DNA of 64,000 bases from Deuterostichococcus epilithicus (taxonomy: Eukaryota; Chlorophyta; Trebouxiophyceae; Prasiolales; Stichococcaceae), in the NCBI GenBank assembly GCA_033439295.1, contig JAVTLE010000001.1, positions 1,550,001 to 1,614,000 of the forward strand, given 5' to 3'. Position numbers and translations under genes: made by a program. The notes beneath the pieces were generated by a model, which saw only the letters and a list, made by a program, of their open reading frames with translations, had not been told where the DNA came from and searched no databases. Numbering within the stretch: the stretch's first letter is position 1; each line of letters begins with the position of its first letter. This document shows, piece after piece, positions 18,229 through 30,220 of the stretch.

Positions 18229-19320
18229 ATGCCGGCGAAGTTGGAGGGTGCCGACCGGCGCTATGCAGCAGCCGAGATCCCCGCAGCGCTGCGCCGCAGG
18301 TGAGGCGAGCCGGCGCCTGCACGCTTGCAAGTGGCTGAGGCTGGGAGTCTTAATCTTGGCGCTGTGCGGCCTGGCTCTTTCAGGCATGCAATGGTACCGT
18401 CCATGGTGCCATTCAATCCACCAGTAGTCCACGAAGTTTTGATATCCTTACACATGTTCTATTGCGTCAGCGCGCACGGCTGGCATGCGCGTTTGTTCAC
18501 ACCGTGTCAAGGGGAGTCGCGTGTCAGTTTGCCTCGCAGGCCCAGACCTGGCATACGGTCAGGTGTTGACGCCATGCCTGCAGTCGATTGAACCCACTTG
18601 TACCCAAACGACCCCTATTTGCTGCAGCAGAGCAGCCACCTGTCTGGCGTCAGGGGGCATGACAGGTGTCGCCCCTGCTTCCCTGCAGGCAGGACTTCCG
18701 GCGGGCGGTACAGGAGCTGGCGGCGTGCCTGCAACGGGTCTACCCTCACGCCAACAAGCAGCTGCAGCAGGCGCTTCTGCAGGACGCTCTTCTGGCCGTG
18801 GAGCTCTGCGACACGTGCGCCCGCTGCTTGCTGGGTTCCTCTCGAGAGCTCGGAACCCCGCCAGCGACGCTCTGTGCTTCAGGTCCCCCTGATGCAGTGA
18901 GGCGTATCTGCCTTCGCTGAGGCTGTGCTACTCTAACGTCCCACCGTCTGCAGCAGGTTTCTGCATTGCACGGGGTGGCACAACCTCTTATTGCAATCTC
19001 GGGCCTCTCAGACCCAGATCGACAAGCACACTGGTTCTGCCCCTAGGTTTGCCGGACGTGCCGTCGAGTGCCTGCTGCCTGCTGCCCCGACGCGTGCCTC
19101 GCCGCAGCTCCTGAATCGGCCCTGTCGTGACGGGTGCAGGCGCGCCAGCAGCCGGCAGGCCATCGCCGCAATGGTGCGGGCCGCAGACAGGGCGCTGCCG
19201 CGGGCTAAGGCCCAGCGGCTTGCCCGAGCCAACCGCGCCAAGCAGGTCGCGCTGCAGCGCGCGGACCCAAAGCCAGGCGCGCTGGCGGCTCTCAGTTCAG
19301 GGGCCATGCTGTTCGGATAA
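18229..19320 (+). CDS. Unknown protein, helical and basic C-terminus
   Basis: I do not recognise this gene. A plausible first exon starts at ATG 18229 (MPAKLEGADRRYAAAEIPAA) and ends at a GT near 18300. An exon around 18692-18815 encodes FRRAVQELAACLQRVYPHAN, then LQQALLQDALLAVELCD. The last exon, about 19139-19320, encodes RQAIAAMVRAADRALPRAKA, then RLARANRAKQVALQR, and ends ALSSGAMLFG. The exon ends at 18815 and before 19139 are uncertain, and another small exon near 18600 is possible. The segments look alpha-helical. It follows MED31 on the same strand; a GGT/GGC microsatellite precedes it at about 18186-18220. Confidence 0.4.
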
Positions 19321-19429
19321 TGGAGATGTTCGGGGCCTGCGTGCAAGATCGCTATGCAGGCGTCCGGCGCAGCAGACAAGGGTTCTGTTGCAGCTGCAAG
19401 CCCCCCAGGGGTTGATCCTGTGGCTGCAT

Positions 19430-19790
19430 GCCGGTTGCCAGCAGAGACCATGTGGTCGTGCAAGGCAGTAGTCCCAAACCCAGAGGTGCTTCACCAATGC
19501 GACAGCGGTTGCAATGCCGGTTGCATTGGTTTTCAACGCTGTGCAGGACCACTGGCATGCAGGCGAACAACCTGTTCCAGCTTTCAAGCACATGGGTTCA
19601 ACGGTGCTGTTTTCACCTTGTGAAGTAGCAGTGCAGGCCTACAAGGTGTCTTCCAGCATGCCAGTAGTCCTGCACTGCTGCTCCACAGCTGTTCCGCTGT
19701 TGAAGCTGTGTGTTCCATCGCTGCAACATTTGCTGTAGGAGTGCAACCATGCACGACCACAAGGTCGCTGCACTGCTGTTTCCTGAAACA
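19430..19790. repeat. Dispersed ~120-bp repeat, copy 2 (mixed orientation)
   Basis: Between the unknown gene and the F-box gene. The left part resembles the forward unit (CAGAGACCATGTGGTCGTGC, GGCAGTAGTCC). The right part from about 19660 is the reverse complement of the same unit (CATGCCAGTAGTCCTGCA, CTGTGTGTTCCATCGCTGCA, CACGACCACAAGGTC). It is more diverged than the other two copies. Confidence 0.7.
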
Positions 19791-19869
19791 CCGGTGACAT
19801 TGTGCGTTGCAGGACTGCTGGCAAGTATGGCAACAGGGCCTCTGCCAGCAACCCAGCTGTGGCCATCAA

Positions 19870-20907
19870 TATGGAAGCCTTTGCAGTGCCAGACCTTCCG
19901 TGGTCGCCTTTGCCGCAGGGGCGCAGCAACAGGGCGAGGCAGGACCCGAGTTCTTCCTGCCGCGTGAGATTTTGGACCTGGTTCTGAGCATGCTAGACCC
20001 GCTGTCGCTGGCGGCGGCCGCCGGCGTGAGTCGCGGCTGGCGCGCCGCCGCCGATGCCTCCCGGGCCTGGGACGACATTTGCGGCTCGCTGCCGGTGCCG
20101 TGGATTGGGTGTGGAGACGCCCAGGAAGCAAAGGCCATCTTTAAAAATCATGTTGATGGTGAGCAGCAGTATGCAGTGGCGGGATTACATCACGGTTCAT
20201 GGACTCGTATGTGGCTGGCAGATGGGGGGATTGCGCGGGAGTTATAAGATGTCCTGCATGCAGCCATTGCTGCCACGGCTTGAGTCCGGGCTGCGTTCCA
20301 GACTCTGAACGAAGCACGGCGGAACCGTTGGGGTGCCTGCGCAGAAGTGGCACTGGGTACAGCAACATTCGGTTGCATCGATCCGCGTCCATGTGCCTCT
20401 AAGGGTGTCTTCTGCCTGAGAGCGGTGGTCTGCCGGCCTGCAGATAATCACAGGCTGCTGCTGCAGTGGCGCTCGCGGCGCATACACATTGACAGACGCC
20501 TGGGCTGGCTGCCCGCAAATCACCCCTCCCAACACCCGCCACATTGCAAGTGGCCCCTGGAGGCGCTGGCCGCCGGTGTGGGCAAGCGCCAGACCTGCAG
20601 CTTCCCCTCCGTGGACGAGGTGTGTGATGCTGATGTGGATTCACGCTGGAATCTGTTACAGCTTTGGAGGTGGCTGCCATTCTGTGGGTGCGCTGTGGAC
20701 TTGCAAGCTTGATGCCGTTTGACCGTCGGCTGTCTTGCAACTGCCACTTTTGCAAATCTGCAGGTGGTGTACCTCATTGCCGGACAGGAGTTCGATTCAA
20801 GTGATTCGGACTCCTTGGACGAGGCGCCCGGCTTCTGGGGGGACCGCGCTCAGCGTCTGAACAAGCTCAGGGAATCAGCGGGGGTGGAGGCGAAGTCACC
20901 TGCCTAG
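19870..20907 (+). CDS. F-box protein
   Basis: Likely substrate adaptor of an SCF ubiquitin ligase. The F-box is FLPREILDLVLSMLDPLSLA, followed by GVSRGWRAAADASRAWDDIC, with the expected Leu-Pro start and Trp. That exon ends near 20158 at a GTGAGC donor. The next exon, about 20467-20620, encodes RRIHIDRRLGWLPAN and PLEALAAGVGKRQTCSFPS. The last, 20763-20907, encodes VVYLIAGQEFDSSDSDS, then ends RESAGVEAKSPA. No known C-terminal repeat is seen. The start is uncertain: ATG 19870 (MEAFAVPDLPW) is in another frame than the F-box, so a short upstream intron or a different first exon is needed. Confidence 0.65.
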
Positions 20908-21184
20908 GGTCAACAGGTGTATTCGAAGGGAACGAACATCTTCATGAGACAACAATGTCGGCATCCATCTTGAGTGTCCAGGGTGTGCTAAACTTTTCAC
21001 ATGGCAAGCATGCGCCCAAGCAGAGCTTCAACTCTGCTCATTCAACTGCCTGCACTAGGATTCCCCCTGACGTAGCGACTTTTACTAGTGGGCTCATATC
21101 TTTTGTCCAACACCATGTTGATTTGCGAGTTAAGCGTGCCACCAGGCAGCTGCCTGCCACATGCTGTTTGATCTGCGCCTGTTC

Positions 21185-24135
21185 CTAGATCATGTTCAGG
21201 GATGCAGCTGGGACGGACGCCGCGCAGGGGATGGTCTGCACTGCGCCGGTCGCCGTGATGGTGGACTGCCCCTGCCCGGCAGTCTGCGCAAACTGGACTT
21301 GGCCTGCACATAAGCAGCGCACGATATCCAATTGAAGTTTCGAACAAGACTGTGTCAAAAGGTTTGTAAGCAATGCAGACGCTGAAGCTCTAATTCCCAA
21401 GCTGCTACGGTTTTAGGATTTTAGAATACTGCTCACAGGGGTTTTAGGGTTTCTAGCTGTCAAAGTGACGATAGGCAGCACACCGCCGCCGGGCACGGCC
21501 GCGAAGGCGGTGCCGCCGCCAGAGGTGGATGTGGACGTCTGGCCACCAGCGGTGTTGCGGGTCACTGTGGTGCCACCGCCGCCACCCGAGGAGGACGAGC
21601 TGCCGCTAAACGACGAGGCGCTGCAGTCGAACACGCCTGCAGTCCCCAGCAACGAGGCGAACACCGACAGGGTGAGGGAAAAGATGATGGAACATCAAGT
21701 CGTAGTTGGCGACTGATCGAAGTACCAAACGCATCGCTTCATTGTGCCTGACGGGACTTGACATCGTCAGCTGACTTTAGTGGTGCAGCCTGCAAAGTGA
21801 GCATGTTCAGAGCCTTGCACTGGAGGCTTTCAGGGAGCGGCCGCGTGGTGAGCAGGCAGAAGCAGCTGAACGGGTCGCAAGCGGAACCGCACCTTGCACT
21901 TGCAGGCCGCAGGTCCACTTGGGGGTGAGCGGCGGCAGGCCGGGCGTCGGCACCTGCTGGCAGGTGCCGCCCAGCGCGCCGAATGGGTTGGTACCCAGCA
22001 GCGAGCTCACCGCCTCCGCTGCTGCGTTGCCCGTGACGCCTGCACCAAGGGGCAGCAAGGCTGGCGCCGCCTCAATGGTGCCATCACCATTAAGCGGCAG
22101 CTTCAGGGCAGGACTGGCTACTTTGTGTAGCAGCAGCTGCGGCTCCTTTCAGCTCCACCTGCACAGCTGGTGGGCGCAGGAATTGGCGCACCAGGGATGT
22201 TGGCACCCGTGAGGTCGCACGTGCCGCGCGTGAACTGGATCTTGCCCAGCAGCTGCGTTGACGCTGTGATCTGCGCGTCCGCTGCGGCAGCAAGTGGCAC
22301 AAGTGCTCTGTGGCGGGGTCCGAGTTGCAGCATGTTTCGCATCACGTCCACACTCCCTGTTCCTTGAATGCAGCTGGCAGGTTGTCAGGAGTCATCTCAG
22401 GCCGCATGACGAGCGGCGGCAGCGGCAGTGTCATCGGAGCTGCTGCCTGCAGATACTGCCATGCAGAGAGCCCTTGCGGGCCATCACACCGGAGTCAACA
22501 CAAAAATGCTACCAGCCAAGAATATAGGAGTTATTGCAGCCTCTGTTCAGGGGTCTGTGTGGGCATGCCGTGCAGCGGCTGCGCCGGATCACCCCACCAT
22601 TCGTCGGGTCGATGATGATGCGGCCGACGCCGCTGGAGGAGGCAGTCACGCGGCCCAGGTGGCCACCGGTCACAAACGTGCTGCCGGCGCCGCTGGTGGT
22701 CACCGTGACGGTGGTGTACGAACCCTTTGCCACCAGGGTGCCCGCCCTGCGAGGCCACTCAGAGCCATCAGTGTTCCTTCTGCGGTGAACCTTCAATGAC
22801 GGATAGTCCAGTCGTCCTTGTCTGACCCTGCTGTGACTCGGGTGTCTTCTGCAGGCTGGTAACCATATCCGGTCCACTCAGAGGTCCGCAGCAATGACAA
22901 CCTGCTGTGATAGGCCTAGGTTCCTGCGAACCGCCTGGCCAGGCAGCGCGCACAGATCTGTGACGGCACTACAAACGCTGGACCCTGGGGCATGGCGCGT
23001 GGGCAAGTGACGACGCGCCTCACCCATTGTTGGTGAGCGTGATGGCACCGGCGTTGAGGCCCAGCAGAAACAGCTCACCGCAGCCGGACAGGGTGGCCGC
23101 AAAGGTGGCGCCTGGCGTGAAGCCTGAATTGACCGCCACCTGTGCCGGAGAACTCGCAGGATGGCAGGGGCAGCATCTGTGCTGAGCACCGCAGGAGGAG
23201 CGGCAGGGTATGCGCACAAGCTGCCGCGGCCTGAGAGCTGCCGCGGCATGAGAGCCGCGGACACCCCATGCGTCGTGATGCAATGGTCCACCGCTGCTGG
23301 CGCGCCTCTGCTCAGAAGCTCGGATATCCTGCGCTGCATGCTATGCAAAGCCAGATGCGTCCTTGCCAGAGACGTGAGCCGTGACGAGGAGCACCTGTGT
23401 CGTGATGGGCGCATTGACTTCCACGCTCTTGAGCGCCGTCGCAGGCAGCCGCACCGTCAGCTTGACAGGTTGCTGCGTCTGAAAGTCCTGAGGCAAAACC
23501 ACACAGCAGCGTTCAACCCGAACGGTGACCAATGCAGTGCCGGCTGATAGCCACAACACCTGCCAGCAAGTCGTGAACATGTGTATGCAGCCGGTGCTTG
23601 CGGCACCTCACTGGTGCCAATGGTCAGCACGCCGCTGTTGGAGATTGACGTCGTGACAGCGTTCTTGACGCTCTGGTCAGCATCCTGCATCGACAACGAC
23701 GTGCACATATGAGCACGAGATCTTCTGCCATGTCTCAACTCCAAGCAACGTGACGAGCAAAGTTGGCCTCCCCTACACAGCAACATCGGGCTCACCAGCG
23801 ATATCTGGAAGGGTCCGGGCGTAATGAGCACGCCGAAGGGCGCACAAACTTTCACTCTGCAAGCAGCACAAGACATGCATTTCTCGTGAGCCTCGACCCC
23901 GGTCCCTGTTAGCGGCCATGAACGCCGTTTCGGCTACCGCCGGAAATATACAAGGCGGCAGGTTCTCGAAGGTCTCGCCAGAAATCACTGCAAATTGCAG
24001 AGGCGACGAGGCTCACTGGCTGAAGGGCTGCAGAGCCACGCTGACGGGTGCAGCTACGGCAGACCACGGCCGCGCCAGGGACACCATTGCGAGCAGCAGC
24101 ACGCCAATTCCCGCCATTGTGGCCATTACGCGCAT
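21185..24135 (-). CDS. Secreted protein with head-GIN (DUF2807)-like beta repeats
   Basis: Probable cell-surface or extracellular protein. The start ATG at 24135 opens a signal peptide (MRVMATMAGIGVLLLAMVSL, then ARPWSAVAAPVS). Exons further on encode SVKNAVTTSISNSGVLTIGT, KLTVRLPATALKSVEVNAP, FAATLSGCGELFLLGLNAGA, GSYTTVTVTTSGAGSTFVTG and GRVTASSSGVGRIIIDPTN. These alternating Val/Thr/Ser/Gly strands resemble the DUF2807 putative autotransporter adhesin (head GIN) fold, known mainly from bacteria. Towards the C-terminus comes a Ser/Gly/Thr-rich low-complexity stretch near 21480-21640. The end is GAVQTIPCAASVPAASLNMI. About ten exons; many boundaries are approximate. Family assignment is by pattern, moderately sure; secretion is more certain. 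Confidence 0.6.
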
Positions 24136-24393
24136 GTCTCGGTGGAGGGTGGCGCGAAAGCAGGACGTGCTTCTGAGTACATGCACATTCGGTCTGCATT
24201 GATGAGGTGATTGGTTCGAGGTTCGTGGCCGAGCGCCACGTGGCGTTCAATCGAGCATTGTCTGGGACGCGCGGTCTCGGACGGCACAGTTGTTCTTGCA
24301 CAGCTGTTCCACTCAATTGAATGAGGCCCATGACAAAGGCGACAGTGTCAACATTCCAAGGCCTGCTGCGGCATCGCCGCCGCCGCAAGTCTC

Positions 24394-27300
24394 TCAGTCC
24401 TCATAGTCCACGCCGTCGTTGGCATACTCTCCCTGCGCAGCCCCGTTTGCCGCGCCCTCTGCCGCGCCCCCGTCCATGGCAGCGTCTTCATCCCCCTCAT
24501 CTGCGGTGGCGGCGCCTTCCTCTGGCTGCTCCTCCGCCACTTCATCATCGTACCCCGTGTGCAGGACGCGCAGCCGCTTTGCGCGTTCCGCCAACTCTGT
24601 CTCGTCCGGCGGCCGCCGCTTGACGGTCATCTGCATGCGCCGCACATGAAATAACGGTCACAGCTGCAGGCACTTGTGTACAATAGGGTGTATGGACCCA
24701 GCACACAGAGTCAATATTGCTGACAATCGGGCTAGCACTGCACCAGACCGCATGCAACATCGCATGCGCGGCGGCGTCCCAGGGCTGTGCTGGGTCACGC
24801 ACATGGCCAGGCCTCAGCGGCGGTTTTTCTAGCTTTGTCCATGCTGAGCTGACAGAACAACCAGAAAAGAGAACCAATCCCGCGACACTCCCAGCGCCAG
24901 CACACCCGCGAGGGCTTGTTGAAGCGGTTCGCCAGGTCGTTCTGCTGCTGCTTCTTGCCGCGCCCCGTCACCGTGAGCTTGAAATTCATTTCGACGTAGG
25001 ACACGCCGCTGCCGTCTGCCTCGAACTGGAAGACAAAGTCCTGGTCCTGCGGGTCCTGCCGCATGTTGTGGCTGTACTCCCGGGTCCACTGCAGCTCCAT
25101 CTCCTCCCTGCTAGCGTTACAATACTAATTCGAGAAATTGGAACAGTGCAACTGTGCAAGTCATCTGTGACATGTCTGAATGCATGGTGCAGTCGGACTG
25201 CCGGACGAAGCGCAGAGCCGCCTCCTTCCTGCCAGATTTGCAAGTTTGCGCATTGATTAGATGTGGTTGATTGCGGTGTGTCATGCCGCAATGTGTGACT
25301 TGGTTCGTGCAGCACTGCCTCCTCTTTCCGGGCAGGTGTCATACTCGTCATACGGCCGAGCAGCAATCCGCTCTCTGTGACAACGTCTGTGCCTTGGCGT
25401 CACTGCCGGCACCGTCAAATCTCTTTAAACGTCCGTGCAAGCCGGAGCCTGGACACGAGCACGGCGCAAGGAGCGGGTGCAGCAGGCCTGGTGGGGCCGC
25501 GCACCCGCTGGGGCTGGCGTCGGGCTCGCGCGGCGGCGGCGCCGACGCTGGCAGCATGAGCGCCAGGAAGGACACGTCCGCCTCGCCTTGCAACGATGCC
25601 TTGTATGGCTTGGCCACCGCATGCTCTGCGGGTTTAGGGTTGAAACCCATTGAATGCTCAACTGCCATGACTCAGCAACCCGAAAACCCAGGTCCTTGAA
25701 ACTCGACTCAGGGTTCCTGCCCCGGAGCCTGGACGCTTCGGGCGGTTGCCGATGCGTGCAGCCGCAGCAAGCAGCAGTTCTCAGGGGACAGCCCTGGGCG
25801 CAGCCCGCGGTGCAGCCGCTTCATGTGTCGGGCGGCTGCTGCCCCAAGCTGAGCACCAGTCGCGCAAGCGTCTTTCGTCCCGAGTCGCTCTGCATGCACA
25901 CGCCGGGCTGCAAGAGGGCAAGACTGGCAAACGGCGAGACCTGCAAACAGAGCGACCTGCAAAAATTCACGCACCCGCATAGCGACGGCGCTCGGCAGCA
26001 GAGGCGCCCCGCAGGTGCGCGACCTCTGCCGTTGGCTCGCCGTCAAAGACCACCTGCACATACTCGATCGGCCACCGCGCCTCGTCCGGTAGCACTGCAG
26101 GGACATCAGGTGGCGGAGGGCTTCAGCCTCTCGGCTTACATGAAATCCAAGTCGTGCGTGGCACCGTGATCTTGAGCATGCACTGGCCCATGGAACATGC
26201 CCGGGGGTTGCGAACTGGCTGTGCAGGCCCTGCATGCAGGCTGGCGAGGGCGGCGCGGCCGGCAACAAACGACGCAGGGCAGCCGACGCAGGAGGGCGAT
26301 GCCCCAGCGGGGCGCCCGCAGCACCAACCCACCTGGGAGGACCTCCACCGGCTGCAGGCTGGGGGTTTTCAGGTGCACGGGCGGCTGCCGCGCTGCCTCG
26401 AAGCTGGCCTGCGCCACACAGCAAGTGGACTGGGTCAGCTCCTGCGGGGTGGTGGGGAACGACTCAGGGGGCTACCCTGAACCTCATGAGACCCCGGTGG
26501 CTTGGCCTCTTTCTCCTGCGGATGCCTCATGAGGTGTGTGCACAGGATGCCTGGCCGCCAGCAGTGGCACGGTGCTCGGGTGCCTGCCTCAACTTGCTTG
26601 ATCTGCGCCGCAAGAGGTTCCCTACAGCCTCGCCCGCCGCCTCGACGGCGCCGGCGTCTCAGAGCTCCTTTGAAAGTATGGAAGTGCATGCCGATCTTCT
26701 CATCAGAGATGTCAAGGCTTCCGGGTTCCCACCTCGATTTGCCGGATCTGCGCGGCCAGCGGGTCCCCCACCGCCTCCTCCTCCGCCTCCGCGGCGCCGG
26801 CGTCGCGAAGCGTTTTCGCCTCCTTCTCCCGCAGCCCCTTGCCGGCCGCCGCCGCGCCGCCGGCGTCGTTGGAGATGTAGGTCGTGCGCATGAGCCAGGA
26901 CAGCTCCGCCTTGGAACCGCGCAGGCGCTGCCGCACGCGCACCGCCGGCGATGCGTCCAGCGACACATCGTCCTCCCCATGCTTTTCGTAATATATCATG
27001 GATAAGCAGTTAATCAATCTGACTCCACATGTGCAGCGAAGTATGACCATCTATCGCCATTGGACCTTGAACCCGGGGGAGGCAATCGGCTGGAGGACTG
27101 GCGGTGCTGTAGCAGTCCGCCTAGGAGGTGCAGCGGCAGCTCTGCCATGCCGCCTCGCATGCCAGGGGAATGCAACCGGCGGCGGCACTCCGGGCGCTGG
27201 GCAGCGCGTTAGATAGCCCAGACGTAAGCCAGGCCTGCTGCAGACGTTCCGCGCGTGTGCAGGATGCGACTACATCAGGCTGCTGAAGTTGCAAGGTTTT

Positions 27301-28235
27301 GTGCATACACCCCAAGTGGTTTTCCAACGCGCCTCGAGCAGTGCCTGGTCCTCGGGCGCGAGCGGCGGCGGCAGCGGCGGCACCGAGTACCGCTCAATGT
27401 CAAACACGGTGAGCGGGATGCCCAGGTCGGGCTCCAGAACTAGGTCCCGCTTGGGGTCCTTCTCCAGCGTCGTCAGCTGGAAGGCCGCGAGCTGCTGCGG
27501 GTTGAGCGGCGCCACCAGCATACTGGGATCGCATGGCACCTGCATAAACAGCAAGAAAGTTTGCAGGCGGCTGAACGTTGCTGTGGGTTGCTCGAAGCAT
27601 CTGCGAGGGCTGCTCGATGCGCTTGCACCGATTGTCCAGCTGTTCCTTAGGATTGTTGCCCACAGGCTTGCGAGACCCCTCAGGTACTGCAGCCACAACT
27701 GCGTTGCGGCAGCACTCCATGACCATACGAGTCACACTGACTGCAGTGGATAAGTGAGACATTGGCACCTCTGGAAGATCGTTTCGAAACCGAACGTCGA
27801 CCACGAAAGGCGTCTCACGCTTCAGCCAGTTTGTGACCCGGCCGCTGGTCTCTGCCGGCCGATTGCGTGCATCCGGCGCTGGCCGCTGTCCCTGTGTTGG
27901 GTGCAGTGCACGAGTGATGGAGTGTCTGCCGTTCCTCTAGAACTCAGAATGCGAGCACAACCAACCTCTCGAGGCTGCAGGCGGTTGTGCACAGGAATTG
28001 CGCTCCCGCAGGGACAGGCACCGCCCACCTGTGGTTTCCTTCTCTCCCCCACTGCTCGTCGCCGCCTCTCAGCGTCATTTGGCGCGCTGCAAGCATCATA
28101 TCTTGTTCGGGAGTGCTGGTAATTCAGGGCATACGCGACAGACTGCTGAAGATGGCGAGCATTTGCACACCTGCTGGGGCCTGCTGCATTCGCCGGTGGG
28201 GGCGGAGGCGGTGGCAGGCCGTTAACAGCCGCCAT
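24394..28235 (-). CDS. PAF1: RNA polymerase II-associated factor 1 homologue (PAF1/ELF7)
   Basis: Core subunit of the Paf1 complex, acting in transcription elongation and histone marking in the nucleus. The start at 28235 gives MAAVNGLPPPPPPPANAAGP, a Pro-rich head. Then come FVVDVRFRNDLPEVPCDPSM, LVAPLNPQQLAAFQLTTLEK and LEPDLGIPLTVFDIERY, the PAF1 N-terminal signature. Next are YYEKHGEDD, AELSWLMRTTYISND and DPLAAQIRQIE; the order continues with FEAARQPPVHLKTPSLQPVE. A C-terminal part encodes REYSHNMRQDPQDQDFVFQF and VSYVEMNFKLTVTGRGKK. The end is an acidic tail from LRVLHTGYDDEVAEEQPEE to GVDYED, typical of PAF1. One intron contains a decayed copy of an exon end, and another a fold-back telomere-like motif at 25631-25648. 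Confidence 0.92.
26580..26830 (-). repeat. Decayed downstream copy of a PAF1 exon end
   Basis: In transcript direction, the exon end at about 26830-26728 (EEEAVGDPLAAQIRQIE, then donor GTGGGAACC) is echoed about 155 bp further on, at about 26680-26580. The echo reads REPLAAQIKQVEAGTR, with the donor GT changed to GC. Identity is clear on the plus strand from GGCGCCGGCGTC to GATCTGCGC. Confidence 0.75.
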
Positions 28236-28685
28236 TTGCGTTTACGAGCTGGTGTTCCACTGGTCTAGGATGTCTGTTGCGAGAGAGTGCAAGTGATCAA
28301 CAGCCCAATTTGCCCAAATCCTTCGTTCCAGAGGTCAGCTGGATTGTCACGCAGATCGCTGCACAAGGTGAATTGCACACTTCTGTCTGGGTGGAAGATG
28401 TGCGCTGTGCAGAATCAGGCACGACGATGCGCCGATGTGCGCTGCGCTGAAAGGCAACAGGCTTCCAGTCAAGTGAGAAAGGGAACTAGTGCATACCCCC
28501 AGTAAGGCGACAGCAAAATCCCCATTCTAAGCCCTCCAGTCCCGGAGGGCGACACCACTTCGTCGCCCAGCCTCCCCGTATTTACCGTTATGGACACACA
28601 GGCGACCGCCTCTGCCACGAATTGGCTTCGGTAGGATCCTGACTGGGCAACCACCGGAGACGGCCGTCTCCCTCGGAGCGACACC
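28236..28685. other. Intergenic region upstream of PAF1, with a 16-bp palindrome
   Basis: Between the PAF1 start and the stop of the MBD gene, both on the minus strand. It should hold the PAF1 promoter and the MBD 3' UTR. It contains a perfect palindrome GGAGACGGCCGTCTCC at 28656-28671 and a small hairpin CCCTCC/GGAGGG near 28531-28548. No coding exon was seen. Confidence 0.45.
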
Positions 28686-30220
28686 TCATTCATGTTTCAA
28701 GCGCGCCAGCCGCAGCCGTATTAGACTCCGCGCAAAGCCCCGCTCTTCCGGACCGAGCTCGCACTTGCCATGCTGCACCGCCCGAGCCAGGCTCCAGATC
28801 CACGCCTGCACCGCCGCCATGTTCGTGTGGTCGCCGCCGCCGCCGTTGACGTGGCCGCCGCCCCGGTTGCCAGCAGGCTCTCCGCCATCCTGGCTATCTC
28901 GCTGCTGCCCCTGCGGCTCTGCTGGCTGCTGCTCTGCAGGTGATGCATCTGGTGCTGCCGTGCCGAGGTGCTCCAGCAACCCGTCCCAGGACCTGCGCAG
29001 CATCGCAAAGAGTGGCTACAACAGTACATGTTGCAGGCACGCACTTTGCAGGACTCCCACTCTTCGGCACATACAGTGCAAGCTCTCGAGCCACTCACGT
29101 GATGCGCTCTCCTTGCGGCCCGATGTATGTCTTGCCGTCCTGCCGCCTGGAGGCGACCAGCCAGTCTGGCGGCAGGTACTCTGCGCGCCGCGGCTGGCTC
29201 ACCGCGGTTGCAGCGGGCTTGTGCTGCTGCTGCGGCGGCGCCACCTTGCCGAAGTCCGCCTGGGAGCTGGCATAGCTGAGGTACTGCTTGCCGGCAGGGC
29301 TGACATACACCTGGAGAAGAGCAAAAGGGAGTCGCAACACTCCCTGACAGAGCAGAAAGGAGTCGCGACACTCCTTTGTACAAAATGCAAGAGCCTGGCT
29401 GTCTTCGTGAACCATGAGCGTCTGCAGCATGCTCAGACCTGGGAATCCACCGGCAAGGACAGGATCACGAACACGCCGAGTGGACATGAGCTATTCAAGC
29501 AAGAGGCAGCGTCATGAGCTGCCACAGAGAAGTAACATTACTCGCCTTGTAGTGCTGGCCAACACGCTGGCCGCTGGCGTGCGTCTTGCGGATGCAGCGC
29601 CACCCCTTGGGCAGTGGCCCGGCGGGCTTGGCCGCCACCTCCTTGCCTCCGCCGCCGCCGCCCCCGCTGCCCGGCGGCCGTCCCTTCTTTGCGGCGGGTG
29701 CTGTGGCTGCCTTGCCAGCACTGCCTTGCCGCCCGTCTGCAACAAGTCCATGCGTTGTTTGAAGACCGCTGTATGAATATGCCCTCGAACTCCTGTCAAT
29801 AGGCACCCCAGCATGCTGCCCCTCTCTGCGGCATAGACTACCGGCCTTCTACATGTGCCATCAATGAGATTGCTGGACCGCAGCTTGCAACTGAACCAAG
29901 CCTGGATGCGCACCCGCCGCGGCTGCCTGCAGCGCATCCCGCTTGCGCTTGTCGCCCACGCGCATGTCATAGCCCTCGTCCTCGAGGACGGACACTACGT
30001 CATGTGCTTGCGTCCCTGTCCGCGCTGCACGCAGCCGGGCGTCGTCCTCGCCTCCAGCCACAGGCTCAAAGCTGATCACCGCATGGGGGTCGAGCCCATC
30101 TGCACTGAACCATACACCCTCAGCACCTTCGCCAGATGCCCTCCTATTGTCAGGCGCCTCCTTTGCATTGCGGTCTGAACTAGAAGCAGGCAGGAACGCT
30201 GACGGAAGTGTGCCGCACAT
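28686..30220 (-). CDS. Methyl-CpG-binding-domain (MBD) protein
   Basis: Probable nuclear chromatin protein that reads methylated DNA. About four exons: 30220 to about 29914, about 29736-29553, about 29317-29100 and about 29005-28686. Exon 1 encodes an acidic region ending DEGYDMRVGDKRKRDAL. Exon 2 has a Gly-rich basic linker, then LPKGWRCIRKTHASGQRVGQ, which joins HYK to VYVSPAGKQYLSYASSQAD, a good MBD core (GW, then YVSPAGK). A second shorter motif, YLPPDWLVASRRQDGKTYIG, then PQGERIT, resembles another MBD half. The C-terminal exon has GGGHVNGGGGDHTNMAAVQA and ends LARLKHE. The start is the first in-frame ATG. Confidence 0.75.

Noticed and set aside
26435-26980. Long open frames over Arg/Pro-rich sequence opposite PAF1 exons
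   Set aside because: Other-frame readings of a GC-rich Ala/Glu exon and its intron copy; no signature and extreme composition.
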